Assembly: GCF_009828015.1 (NCBI RefSeq)
Contig: NZ_WTYG01000001.1
Location: 1,054,001-1,118,000, forward strand
Direction of reading: 5' to 3'
From: Qipengyuania citrea
Lineage (GTDB): Bacteria > Pseudomonadota > Alphaproteobacteria > Sphingomonadales > Sphingomonadaceae
Length of the DNA: 64,000 nucleotides
Both the position numbers and the translations under genes were made by a program. Below are positions 26,395-36,010 of the stretch, piece after piece. The notes below the pieces were generated by a model, which ran no database searches, was not told the origin of the DNA, and saw nothing but the letters and a program-made list of their open reading frames with translations. Positions within the stretch are counted from its first letter, which is position 1, and each line of letters begins with the position of its first letter.

Positions 26395-28449
26395 TCAGTC
26401 GTCGCTGGAGACCCCGGTGGTGCCTGCCGGAAGCACGGGGCGCTCGGCCGGCAGCGGCGCATCGCGGTCACCCGTCTTCAGATAGGTGTCGAACCATCGC
26501 ATCATGCGCAAATTGTAATCGTAGCGCGCGGCGGCCTTCTGGTTGCCGTGACCTTCGCCGGGATAGAACACCAGCCGCACGGGCACGTCGGGCTTGCGGA
26601 TCTTCATCGCGCGGTACAGCTCGAGGCTCTGGCCCGGGTCGACGCGCGTGTCTTCCTCGCCATGCATGATCAGCAGCGGAGTGCTGGCCTTGTCGACATG
26701 GAAGATCGGCGAGACTTCGAGCATCGCCATCCAGTCGTCCCACGGCCACTTGCCGCTGTGCACATTGTACATCTCGTAAGGGATGTCGCCCGTGCCGAAT
26801 TTGCTGATCTGGTTGGAAATGCCGACGAACATTACGCCCGCGGCGAATTCCTCGCTCCAGCGGGTGGAGGACCATGCCGTGGCATAGCCGCCATAGGAGC
26901 CGCCGGTCACGCCGGTACGGTCGGCATCGGCGATCCCTTCGGCGACCAGCGCGCGCTTGGCGTCGACCAGGTCGGTAAACTCGGGATCGGTGTAATTGCC
27001 CGTGTGCTGCTTGGAAAACGCGGTGCCATAGCCGGTCGAGCCGCGATAGTTGGGCAGGAACACCGCATAGCCCTGGCCCGCGGCGACATGGCCGGGCTTG
27101 GAATAGGCGGTCTGCCAGCCATTGCTGTCATGCGCTTCGGGCCCGCCATGGACGTTGAGGATCAGCGGGGCACCGCCGGCCGGTACGCCGCCGACCGGTT
27201 CGATCAGCACGCCTTCGACTTCCTGCCCGTCGCGCGCGGTATAGCGGAAGGTGCGCTGCTCGCCGAAGTCGATTTCCGACAGCCAGGGATTGTGCTGCGT
27301 CCAGCGGGTGAAGCTGTCGCCATCGAGGCGGAACAGTTCGGTCGGGTGCTGCGGCGCGCTGGCCTCGACCGCGATCACCGAACCGGCGGTTTCGACATTG
27401 CTGATGATCAGCGCGCCGGGATCGATTTCGCGCTCAAGCGAACCGTCGGCATTGTGGATGCGCAGCACGCTCTGCGCGCCGACATGAACCGCGGCGACCA
27501 GGCGCCCGTCGTCCATGTATTCGACATCGACCACGGCCTCGGGCGCGCCGGCATTGTGCGGGGTGACCACGCCGCTGGCCACGTCGACGAAGTGGATCGT
27601 GGTCGCAGCCGGATCGTTCATGTCGACCGCGGCGATCAGCGCCAGCCGGCTTGCATCGGGCGATATCTCGACATCGTCGATCTTGCCCGGGGTCTCGATC
27701 ACCATGCGGACGGTGCCGCTTTCCATGTCGAGGATGTTGACCTTCTTGTTGACGTATTCGTCGTCGATCAGCGTCGTCGGCGCGGTTTCGATCACGCCGG
27801 TGCGCGCGTCATCCGCGATCTGGAACGAGGTGACATAGCCGGGCAGCGAGACTTCCTGCGGCTCGGCGTCGGGCTCCATCCCGATCCGCGCGCGGAACAG
27901 GCGGTTGAACTGCGGCTCTTCCTCGTAGACCACCGAAGTGAAACCGGCCTTGCTTTGCGCCGTGCGATCCTTGTCTTCCTCGGCGGCGACCAGCAGGTGC
28001 ATGTGGCTGCCATCGGGCGACCAGGCATAGGAGCGCACCGCCGCGCCTTCGACATGCGCCAGCTTGCGCTGCGCGCCGCCATCGACGGGGATGCCCCAGA
28101 CGGCCTTCTTGTCGTCGCCGTCGGCCCACATGAAGCTGACCATGCGGCCATCGGGCGAAAACTGGATGCCCGAGACATTCATGTCGGCGGGCAGGAATTC
28201 GCGGGCATTGCCCGGGCCATAGGCTATCGACAGCTGCTGCGTGGTGGTGCCGTTATCCTCGCCCGCGGTCACGTCGGGCAGCCGCGCGGTCGTATAGGCG
28301 ACGCGCGCACCGTCGGGCGATACGGCGATGGTGCCGACGCTTTCGATCTTGGCGACGTCTTCAGGGGTCATCGGCCGGGCCTGCGCCTGCGCGGTAAGCG
28401 AAGCGGTGGCCAGCAGGGCGGCGGCAGTAAGCGGCGCGCGAAGGGTCAT
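26395..28449 (-). CDS. S9 family peptidase (acylaminoacyl/dipeptidyl peptidase type)
   Basis: A 684-aa serine peptidase with a signal peptide (APLTAAALLATASLTAQAQA), an N-terminal beta-propeller (SPDGARVAYTT, SPDGRMVSFMW blades) and a C-terminal alpha/beta hydrolase domain. The nucleophile Ser lies in GGSYGGYATAW, the Asp is near HGEEDTRVDP and the His in YPGEGHGNQ. Two cysteines are absent from the catalytic pocket region. It is secreted to the periplasm, where it would trim peptides, as the neighbouring DUF885 proteins might. An upstream in-frame ATG would add 44 residues lacking signal-peptide character. Confidence 0.92.
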   Translation of the reverse strand: MTLRAPLTAAALLATASLTAQAQARPMTPEDVAKIESVGTIAVSPDGARVAYTTARLPDVTAGEDNGTTTQQLSIAYGPGNAREFLPADMNVSGIQFSPDGRMVSFMWADGDDKKAVWGIPVDGGAQRKLAHVEGAAVRSYAWSPDGSHMHLLVAAEEDKDRTAQSKAGFTSVVYEEEPQFNRLFRARIGMEPDAEPQEVSLPGYVTSFQIADDARTGVIETAPTTLIDDEYVNKKVNILDMESGTVRMVIETPGKIDDVEISPDASRLALIAAVDMNDPAATTIHFVDVASGVVTPHNAGAPEAVVDVEYMDDGRLVAAVHVGAQSVLRIHNADGSLEREIDPGALIISNVETAGSVIAVEASAPQHPTELFRLDGDSFTRWTQHNPWLSEIDFGEQRTFRYTARDGQEVEGVLIEPVGGVPAGGAPLILNVHGGPEAHDSNGWQTAYSKPGHVAAGQGYAVFLPNYRGSTGYGTAFSKQHTGNYTDPEFTDLVDAKRALVAEGIADADRTGVTGGSYGGYATAWSSTRWSEEFAAGVMFVGISNQISKFGTGDIPYEMYNVHSGKWPWDDWMAMLEVSPIFHVDKASTPLLIMHGEEDTRVDPGQSLELYRAMKIRKPDVPVRLVFYPGEGHGNQKAAARYDYNLRMMRWFDTYLKTGDRDAPLPAERPVLPAGTTGVSSDD

Positions 28450-28576
28450 GTAATCGTGTCCTCTCAACGGAATGATGCGCCCGCTATAGCGCTGCGGGCG
28501 CATCGGGCAAAGTGCGGGTGCGCCCCAATTTGCCGCCGCCGGGCTGGACCCCGCCGCGCGGAACGGGTAGACGCGG

Positions 28577-30634
<2,058 letters not shown>

Positions 30635-30680
30635 GCTGCCGCACGAGCCGCCCCGCGGGGGCCACACAGAGGGGAGCGCC

Positions 30681-31016
30681 ATGGCCGAAGTCGATACCGA
30701 TGCGATATTGGACGACCGGCGCGAACGCCGCCGCCTGCCGCTGGTCGGGCTGCTCCTCTCGGCGCTCTATGTCGGCGGCGTGGCGCTCTACCTGTTCGTG
30801 CAGGGCCAGAACCCCGCCGAGCTCCGGCTCAACGAGCTGGGCGATTTCCTCGGCGGCGTGTCGAGCCCGCTCGCCTTCCTGTGGCTGGTGCTCGGCTTCT
30901 TCCAGCAAAGCCGCGAGATCCGCCTGAGCGGCAAGGCGCTCCAGCTGCAAGCCAGCGAAATGCGCCGCAGCGTCGACGAACACCGACGGCTTGCGGGCGG
31001 GGAACGCGCGGAGTGA
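30681..31016 (+). CDS. Small two-helix membrane protein with C-terminal coiled coil
   Basis: A 111-aa protein with two transmembrane helices (LPLVGLLLSALYVGGVALYLFV and FLGGVSSPLAFLWLVLGFFQQ) and a polar, probably coiled-coil tail (SGKALQLQASEMRRSVDEHRR). I recognise the layout from many alphaproteobacterial hypothetical proteins, but no function is known. A good AGAGGGGAGCGCC region precedes the ATG. It sits between intact thiC and the duplicated ThiC tail. Its stop codon overlaps a GTG start for that tail frame (GTGA). Confidence 0.78.
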   Translation: MAEVDTDAILDDRRERRRLPLVGLLLSALYVGGVALYLFVQGQNPAELRLNELGDFLGGVSSPLAFLWLVLGFFQQSREIRLSGKALQLQASEMRRSVDEHRRLAGGERAE

Positions 31017-31195
31017 CGGTGGCGCGGGAAGTGTGCGAACGCGGGGCGAGGCCGAGTTCGGGTACCTACCTCGCGAGCGAGAACATCAAGCGCGAGACGA
31101 GCACCGCAAAGGTCGATGAAGCGCACCCCGACATGATAAAAATGAGCGACGCTTACATGGAAAGGGGCGAGCTGTTGTATTTGCGGGAGGGGTGA
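31013..31195 (+). pseudogene. Duplicated C-terminal tail of ThiC (remnant, or a coupled 60-aa ORF)
   Basis: This frame matches the last ~55 residues of ThiC without gaps, from EVREFAAKQ in ThiC against EVCERGARP here, through the identical [17 protein letters not shown] block, to GEQLYLPE against GELLYLREG. A 32-base stretch is identical at DNA level; the rest is well diverged. The [4Fe-4S] cysteines lie just outside the duplicated part, so it cannot be an enzyme. A GTG at 31013 overlaps the preceding stop and could give a 60-aa peptide, but decay of a second thiC copy or a recombination scar is more likely. Confidence 0.75.
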
Positions 31196-31238
31196 GATCG
31201 ACTTTTGCCCGTACGAGCGCTTCCACTAGGGCGAACAA

Positions 31239-31266
31239 AAAAGGGCGGGTATCAACCCGCCCTTTT
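31239..31266. terminator. Bidirectional terminator at the edge of the deaminase islet
   Basis: Stem AAAAGGGCGGGT / ACCCGCCCTTTT (12 bp, perfect) with loop ATCA. On the minus strand it is followed by two more T bases, making a six-T tail, directly downstream of the small gene at 31283. It would also stop transcripts arriving from the thiC side. Confidence 0.93.
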
Positions 31267-31282
31267 CCACAATCGCAAAAAT

Positions 31283-31435
31283 TTAAGCTCGTTTTCGCTC
31301 GTGCTCATCAGTTGTACGAGCTGAAGTCCAACGCTGCTTAGGGTGAAATTCAACACCAAGAATCTGCGCCATGCGGGTGGTGGATTCGCTAACCTTTTTG
31401 TTGGCTTGTGTCGAAACAGTGGCGGTTTTTTCCAC
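31283..31435 (-). CDS. Unannotated 50-aa gene divergent from the anti-phage deaminase
   Basis: A small gene too short for routine ORF calling. Start GTG at 31435 has GGGGAG six bases upstream (31442-31447); an ATG at 31462 would give 59 aa but lacks such a site. The product begins VEKTATVSTQ and ends TTDEHERKRA. It is hydrophilic, Thr/Ser-rich early and Arg/Lys-rich late, with no cysteine and no membrane segment. A perfect terminator follows 16 bases after the stop. A possible promoter (TTGCGC, 18 bases, TTAATC) lies in the 84-bp gap to the deaminase gene. I do not recognise the family. A role as regulator or antidote of the deaminase is a hypothesis from position only. The strand opposite could instead encode an AvcI-like RNA. 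Confidence 0.62.
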   Translation of the reverse strand: MEKTATVSTQANKKVSESTTRMAQILGVEFHPKQRWTSARTTDEHERKRA

Positions 31436-31519
31436 GGCGGTCTCCCCTGGGTTTACTTGCATTCCGATTAAAGCTTACGTGAGTCCAAAGCGCAATGACG
31501 CATCGCTAGTGGGGTTATC

Positions 31520-33070
31520 ATGACGGGTGAGTTGAGGCTTTTGAGTCACCCTGAACTGGTTATCGGTTTAGCTGGTCCGATTGGTATCGATATTGAAGCG
31601 ATGGCTGCCGAAGTGGACCGTGCGTTAGGTCAGGTCAATTACGTTTCACGAACCGTGAGGATCACGGAACTCATGCTTCGGTACAATGCACCCGGAGTTG
31701 AAGCGGCGGGTAGCGACTACTTCTCGAACATGAATTTCAAAATGGACCACGCTAATAAGCTTTGTGAGCTTGCTGGTACGCCTGACGCCCTAATGTGGCT
31801 TGCAATCGAAGGGATACGAGAAAGGCGACGAGAGCTTGTCGCCGAATTTGGAGTGGATTCAGAAATTCCTTCTGACGCAGGTTATATAATCCGGCAGCTG
31901 AAGCGGCCTGAAGAGGTTCAGTTTCTAAGGCGAATTTATGGCAAGAACTTTGTTCTGATTTCAGGGTACGGAAGCCAAGAGCATCGGTTGCAACGGGTTT
32001 CCGAAAAGGGGCGAGCTAGCCTGCCAATCGCGACTGAAGACCCGACCATTGCTGAGCGTTCACTAGCACTTCTCCTTCGTGACCAGAACGAAGGACGAGA
32101 AAAATACGTTCAGCATCTAAGGGATACCTTTCATTTGGCCGATGTCTTTGTAGATGGGATCAATCGCGATCAAATGAGACAAGGATTAGAGCGGTTTTTC
32201 CAAGCATTCTTCGGACGGGTCGATATTGGGCCAACTAAGGCAGAATACGGGATGTACGCAGCGAAAGCCGCCTCTCTTCGCTCCACTGATTTATCGCGTC
32301 AGGTTGGGTCGGCCATCTTTAGCGACGATGGAGAAATCATTTCTCAGGGTTGTAATGAGGTTCCAAGAGCGTTTGGTGGCACCTATTGGCATGGCGAGGA
32401 ACCTGATTTTCGGGATGTACGTATCGGATATGATGCCAACGACATTCTAAAGAAAGATGTGATCAGGGACCTGTTGGAGAAATTAGACGGGGCAGAGCTA
32501 TTAGTTAAACGGACGTCTGGAGACAATTTTTCAGACGAATTCGTTGACCAGCTCTTGGGCCGATCTGGAAAAGAGGAGCCTCATTTTGCCTGCTTGAAAG
32601 ACTCGCAAATTAGTTCGCTAACCGAATACGGACGTGTTGTTCACGCAGAAATGGTTTCAATTTGCGACGCGGCTCGGTTGGGAAAGGCGGTCAAAGGGAC
32701 CACCTTATATGTGACGACGTTTCCGTGTCATAACTGCACAAAACACGTTATCGGATCGGGCATCAAAAGAGTAATCTTCCTTGAGCCCTATCCAAAGAGC
32801 CGGGCCAAGCAGTTGCACTCAAATGAAATCGAAATCGAAAAAAGCAGTTCGGCGAAGGTCTCTTTCCTACCGTTCTTAGGCATTTCACCTTTTCGATATA
32901 GAGATATATTTGAAAAAGGCTCTCGTAAGCTATCTGGGCAAGCAAAGACGTGGTATGCCTTTGATGACCGACCCCGCCCCCTCGTGCCAGAATCCTTGCC
33001 GAACTATATCGGTCTCGAGGACATCGAACTTGATAAATCGTCTGGCGAATTTGAGGCCGCTCAATCGTAG
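31520..33070 (+). CDS. avcD: Anti-phage dCMP/dCTP deaminase (DCD/AvcD type)
   Basis: A 516-aa two-domain protein. The N-terminal P-loop-like NTPase fold shows a degenerate Walker A (GLAGPIGID, residues 16-24, without the usual GK[ST]). The C-terminal cytidine/deoxycytidylate deaminase domain has zinc ligands H375-A-E377 and P402-C403-H-N-C406. The domain order, length and motif spacing match the AvcD/DCD defence proteins, which on phage infection strip dCTP/dCMP to dUMP and starve replication. Codon use is far more AT-rich than in all neighbours and rare codons are frequent, a sign of transfer. In Vibrio the toxin is held off by the AvcI RNA encoded upstream; here the upstream gap is 84 bp, followed by a divergent small gene. 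Confidence 0.88.
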   Translation: MTGELRLLSHPELVIGLAGPIGIDIEAMAAEVDRALGQVNYVSRTVRITELMLRYNAPGVEAAGSDYFSNMNFKMDHANKLCELAGTPDALMWLAIEGIRERRRELVAEFGVDSEIPSDAGYIIRQLKRPEEVQFLRRIYGKNFVLISGYGSQEHRLQRVSEKGRASLPIATEDPTIAERSLALLLRDQNEGREKYVQHLRDTFHLADVFVDGINRDQMRQGLERFFQAFFGRVDIGPTKAEYGMYAAKAASLRSTDLSRQVGSAIFSDDGEIISQGCNEVPRAFGGTYWHGEEPDFRDVRIGYDANDILKKDVIRDLLEKLDGAELLVKRTSGDNFSDEFVDQLLGRSGKEEPHFACLKDSQISSLTEYGRVVHAEMVSICDAARLGKAVKGTTLYVTTFPCHNCTKHVIGSGIKRVIFLEPYPKSRAKQLHSNEIEIEKSSSAKVSFLPFLGISPFRYRDIFEKGSRKLSGQAKTWYAFDDRPRPLVPESLPNYIGLEDIELDKSSGEFEAAQS

Positions 33071-33334
33071 CTACCGTCACCGTCCGAACCGTCGTCTCCG
33101 AGACTCACTAAGTCCGCCACGTAGATCAGCGGTGAAACCTCTACCTCTTCTAACCTCTACATCGCGCGGGTAGCTATGAGACTGCCGATGTCGCGGCGTC
33201 GAAGCGCTGGTGCCGCTAGGAAGGACTGCTTCCACACCGGCTTTTGATTTTCCTATTCCGCCGAATCTGCCAGCGACAGTGCGTACCCCGATCACCGCTG
33301 GCATATCGCCCCCAGACCGCCCATATGCGCGGGC
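33071..33334. other. Non-coding right flank of the deaminase islet
   Basis: 264 bases with no convincing gene. Composition climbs from AT-richer to the genomic average near 33270. Simple pyrimidine-rich stretches (CCTCTACCTCTTCTAACC) occur. An acidic minus-strand frame ending at 33061 has no start codon. No inverted repeat, tRNA or att-like copy of the 32-base thiC core was seen here. Confidence 0.5.
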
Positions 33335-33487
33335 ATGGCCGATCTCTATCTCAAGAACCTCGAATCCGAACGCCGCCAGCTGTGGGCGACCTGCCGTCTC
33401 AAGGGGCTGGCCAAGGGCACGCCCGAGCGGCAGCGGATCGTCGCGATCGACGAGGCGATTGCCGCGCACAAGGCGAAGAAGGCCTAG
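33335..33487 (+). CDS. Short conserved-looking basic protein
   Basis: A 50-aa hydrophilic, mostly helical protein starting MADLYLKNLESERRQLW and ending AIAAHKAKKA, with GC-rich native codon use. It looks like a small sphingomonad protein of unknown function. There is no obvious Shine-Dalgarno sequence. It marks the point where normal chromosomal composition resumes after the deaminase islet. Confidence 0.6.
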   Translation: MADLYLKNLESERRQLWATCRLKGLAKGTPERQRIVAIDEAIAAHKAKKA

Positions 33488-33560
33488 CGCGCGCCGCTTT
33501 GCGGCAGCGCCGCGGCGGACCGGCGGGGGACAGGCTGCGCCCGCCGCCCGCCCGCATCCG

Positions 33561-33689
33561 CTAGCTGTTCTTCATGTTCTCCAGGCCCTTGATCGCGCCG
33601 GGCTTTTGCGACGGCTGCGAGGCGTTGGTCTTGACCTTTTCCTTCTTGGGCTTGCGGGCTTCGCGGTTCGATTTCTGTCCCTTGGACAT
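33561..33689 (-). CDS. Short Lys-rich protein
   Basis: A 42-aa very basic protein (MSKGQKSNREARKPKKEKVK start, NMKNS end), predicted disordered. Peptides of this kind, beginning SKGQKSNRE and KPK-rich, recur in Sphingomonadales genomes; I know of no function. Nucleic-acid or ribosome contact is possible from charge alone. GGAACCACGC precedes the ATG. Confidence 0.62.
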   Translation of the reverse strand: MSKGQKSNREARKPKKEKVKTNASQPSQKPGAIKGLENMKNS

Positions 33690-33782
33690 GCGTGGTTCCA
33701 ATCGGGGCGGAATGCCCCGGCCATGCTCCTACGCCTGCGCGCCGGACAAAGCGCGTTTATTCGCGCGGGCGGCCGCCGCGCG

Positions 33783-34259
33783 CTAGCGGCGCAGTTCGAC
33801 CATCACCCGGTCGAGCGCCTGGAGGAAGTTGGAACGGTCGGCCTTGCTGAAGGGCGGGGGGCCGCCGTGGGCCCCGTCCATCCCGGCGCGCAGGTCTTCC
33901 ATGATCGCGCGGGTGGCCACCGCGCTGCCGATGCTGGCGGCGTCGAAGGCGCGCCCGTCGTGCTTGAGCACGCGCGCGCCCGCCTTCAGGCAGCGCTCGG
34001 CGAGCAGGATGTCGGCGGTGATCACCACGCTGCGGGCGTCCGCATGTTCGGCGATCCAGTCGTCGGCGGCGTCGAACCCGTCGGACACGACCACGCGCTT
34101 GACCCGCGCGCTCACCGGTACGCGGAAGGGGCTGTTGCTGACCACGCGCACCTGCGCGCCGAAACGTTCGGCGACGCGGTAGATCTCCTCCTTCACCGGA
34201 CAGGCGTCGGCATCGACGAGGATCGTGACGGGGGCGGCTGTGGGGCTGGGGCTGGGCAT
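33783..34259 (-). CDS. UPF0178 (YaiI/YqxD, DUF188) family protein
   Basis: A 158-aa protein of the DUF188 family. The N-terminal strand ILVDADACPVKEEIYRVAERF and the later VVITADILLAERCLKAGARVL carry the conserved acidic residues of a PIN-like fold, so a nuclease role has been suggested for the family but is not established. Soluble and cytoplasmic, with the GSAVATRAIMEDLRA segment typical of the family. It is a single gene between two small ORFs and a lipoprotein gene. Confidence 0.87.
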   Translation of the reverse strand: MPSPSPTAAPVTILVDADACPVKEEIYRVAERFGAQVRVVSNSPFRVPVSARVKRVVVSDGFDAADDWIAEHADARSVVITADILLAERCLKAGARVLKHDGRAFDAASIGSAVATRAIMEDLRAGMDGAHGGPPPFSKADRSNFLQALDRVMVELRR

Positions 34260-34315
34260 CGCGCCTGCCTAGCCATCGGTGCGCGCGTGAACCAGCCCCG
34301 CGATCGGCGGGTGGG

Positions 34316-34882
34316 TCAATAGGCCCAGCGCTCGGTGAGCATCTCCGCCTTGCCATCGGCCAGCTTGACCTCGGCGGCGGGTTCGCCCGGCTGGCCTTCG
34401 CGAAACAGCTCGTAGATCACCGCGCCGTCTTCCTGCACGCTCTCGATCACGCGCACGGGAGTGAACATGTCGGGCGCGGCTTCGGCCGCTGCGCGCGCGG
34501 GCGCGGGGACATCGGCCCAGGCGAGATCGCGCTGGATCTCGACCACGCGGAACACGCCGTCCTCGACCAGCATGTCGAGTTCGACCTCGCTGCCATCGGC
34601 GCGCGTGCCTTCGACGTCGTAGAATACCATGCCGTCGCGCTCCTTGCGCTCGGCCCCGGCAAAACGCATGCCCGGCACCGCCTCGAGCGCGGCGGCGCGG
34701 GCGCCCTCGGGGATATCGCCCGCGGCCAGTTCGGTAATCACCGCTTCAGGCCCATCGGCGAGGATCGCGCTGTCGCTGCCCGCGGCCTCCTCCGCTCCAT
34801 CGGCGGGCGCGGGCGAGCAGGCGGCAAGGCTCGCGGCGAAGGCCAGCGCGGCGGTAGTCGGATACCAAAGAGCGATACGCAT
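34316..34882 (-). CDS. Lipoprotein with PepSY-like repeats
   Basis: A 188-aa protein. The start at 34882 gives MRIALWYPTTAALAFAASLAAC, a lipoprotein signal with the cysteine at the cleavage site. The mature part is acidic. Two halves of similar pattern (AVITELAAGDIPEGARAAALEAVPG and WADVPAPARAAAEAAPDMF) resemble PepSY-like units, whose family members act as periplasmic inhibitors or sensors. The sequence ends TERWAY. No partner protein is apparent nearby, and the precise role is unknown. Confidence 0.7.
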   Translation of the reverse strand: MRIALWYPTTAALAFAASLAACSPAPADGAEEAAGSDSAILADGPEAVITELAAGDIPEGARAAALEAVPGMRFAGAERKERDGMVFYDVEGTRADGSEVELDMLVEDGVFRVVEIQRDLAWADVPAPARAAAEAAPDMFTPVRVIESVQEDGAVIYELFREGQPGEPAAEVKLADGKAEMLTERWAY

Positions 34883-35001
34883 GATCCTGTCCCCAAACAG
34901 CGCCCCAAGCGGGCTATGACACCGGTTTACCTTTCGCGCGGCCGATTGGCAATTGCCCGCGCCCACGCGCCGCTTTCCTACAGCGGCGCGGCTATGGCCT
35001 A

Positions 35002-35346
35002 ATGCGCGGCATGCAGCAGCCTCCACCACCGCAATCGCCCCACAGCGCTTCCGCGCGCCCCGACAACAGCCGCTGGACTGGCGACAAGGCGGCCGAGTTC
35101 ATCAAGGTGCTGGCGAGCTGCGGGATGGTCGCCCGCGCGGCGCGCAGCGTCGGGATGAGCCGGCAGGCGGCCTACCGGCTGCGCGCGCGGGCGCCGCAAT
35201 TCGCCTTCCTGTGGGACGAGGCGCTCAAGGTCGGGGCTGCGCGCAAGGCCGCCGCGCGGCGCGGGCGCGGGCCAGTGCATCCGCTGCTCTCGCGTGCGCC
35301 CTATCCGCCCGAAGACATGCGCGACGGACCGGGGCGCGACGGGTGA
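35002..35346 (+). CDS. Putative helix-turn-helix DNA-binding protein
   Basis: A 114-aa basic protein. The segment FIKVLASCGMVARAARSVGMSRQAAYRLRAR is a textbook helix-turn-helix resembling transposase or terminase small-subunit N-termini (alternative start nine bases downstream). A Pro-rich head and an Arg-rich tail flank it. I recognise this as a small DNA-binding protein type frequent in sphingomonads. Immediately after its stop lie five CAGGGTGAC-like repeats spaced 19-23 bases apart, which could be its binding sites or a repeat it helps maintain; this is untested. Confidence 0.72.
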   Translation: MRGMQQPPPPQSPHSASARPDNSRWTGDKAAEFIKVLASCGMVARAARSVGMSRQAAYRLRARAPQFAFLWDEALKVGAARKAAARRGRGPVHPLLSRAPYPPEDMRDGPGRDG

Positions 35347-35360
35347 GGCGCGCGGTGCGG

Positions 35361-35455
35361 CAGGGTGACGCTGCTGGCGCTGCCAGGGTGACACCGGCGC
35401 GGAGGGCAGTGACACTTGCAACGGGCAGGGTGACGGTCCGCGCCGCAGGGTCACG
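35361..35455. repeat. Cluster of five CAGGGTGAC-type short repeats
   Basis: Copies at 35361 (CAGGGTGAC), 35384 (CAGGGTGAC), 35407 (CAGTGAC, shortened), 35426 (CAGGGTGAC) and 35446 (CAGGGTCAC). The intervals of 19-23 bases are about two helical turns, so a protein could bind them on one face of the helix. They fill the gap between the HTH gene and the HPF gene. The spacers differ in sequence, so this is not a CRISPR array. Confidence 0.7.
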
Positions 35456-35645
35456 CTGCGGCGCGCCATGGTTACGGATCGGGCGTTTTTGCGCTGGAGC
35501 GTGGTCCACCCGGTCCATGTCGCCGCGCAGGCCGGGCCGTATCGGGCGTGCGGCGGGGCCCTGCCGGTGGCTGCGCAATTCGCTGGACAAGCGCGCGCGG
35601 CACCCCATCTCGGAAGGAGAGAACCACACAAAGAGGAGCATGCCA

Positions 35646-35990
35646 ATGCGGGTCCAGTTCAACTCCGACAGCAGCGTGATGGGCACCGAGAACGTCGCCG
35701 AACGCATCGAGGCCGCCGTGCGCGAAAAGCTGGCGCGGTTCGAGGAGCGGCTGACGCGGATCGAGATCCACGTGCGCGACGACAACGGTGCCAAGGGCGG
35801 GGCGGACGACAAGGCCTGCACGATCGAGGCGCGCCCGCGCGGCGGCCGGGCGATCGGCGTGACGGAGCATGCTGCCAAGGTCGACGATGCCGCGCGCAAG
35901 GCGGCGAACACGCTGGCGCAGCGGCTCGAACGGCATTTCGGCAAGGAAGCGCGGCACAGCCACGATCCGCGCCCCGACAAGGTAATGTGA
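35646..35990 (+). CDS. Ribosome hibernation/YfiA-type factor (HPF/RaiA fold)
   Basis: A 114-aa short-form HPF/RaiA protein (MRVQFNSDSS, then EKLARFEERLTRIEIHVRDDN, then the conserved CTIEARPRG strand and a final helix). Such factors bind the 30S decoding region and silence idle ribosomes in stress. The ATG at 35646 is spaced seven bases from GAGGAG; one at 35640 would be too close. The long upstream frame is not supported. It lacks the dimerising C-terminal domain of long HPF. Confidence 0.85.
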   Translation: MRVQFNSDSSVMGTENVAERIEAAVREKLARFEERLTRIEIHVRDDNGAKGGADDKACTIEARPRGGRAIGVTEHAAKVDDAARKAANTLAQRLERHFGKEARHSHDPRPDKVM

Positions 35991-36010
35991 TGACCGCGCG
36001 CCGCTGCGGT

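Noticed and set aside
33061..33156. A minus-strand acidic frame (EEVEVSPLIYVADLVSLGDD) ending inside the deaminase gene
   Set aside because: It looks protein-like, but it has no start codon and an in-frame TAG sits just upstream. It may be a gene remnant; support is too weak to annotate.
31000..33340. Insertion sequence or prophage carrying the deaminase
   Set aside because: No transposase, integrase or terminal inverted repeats were found; only base composition and the thiC-tail copy hint at mobility.
35361..35455. Possible CRISPR array
   Set aside because: Repeats are only about nine bases, imperfect, with 10-14-base spacers and no cas genes.
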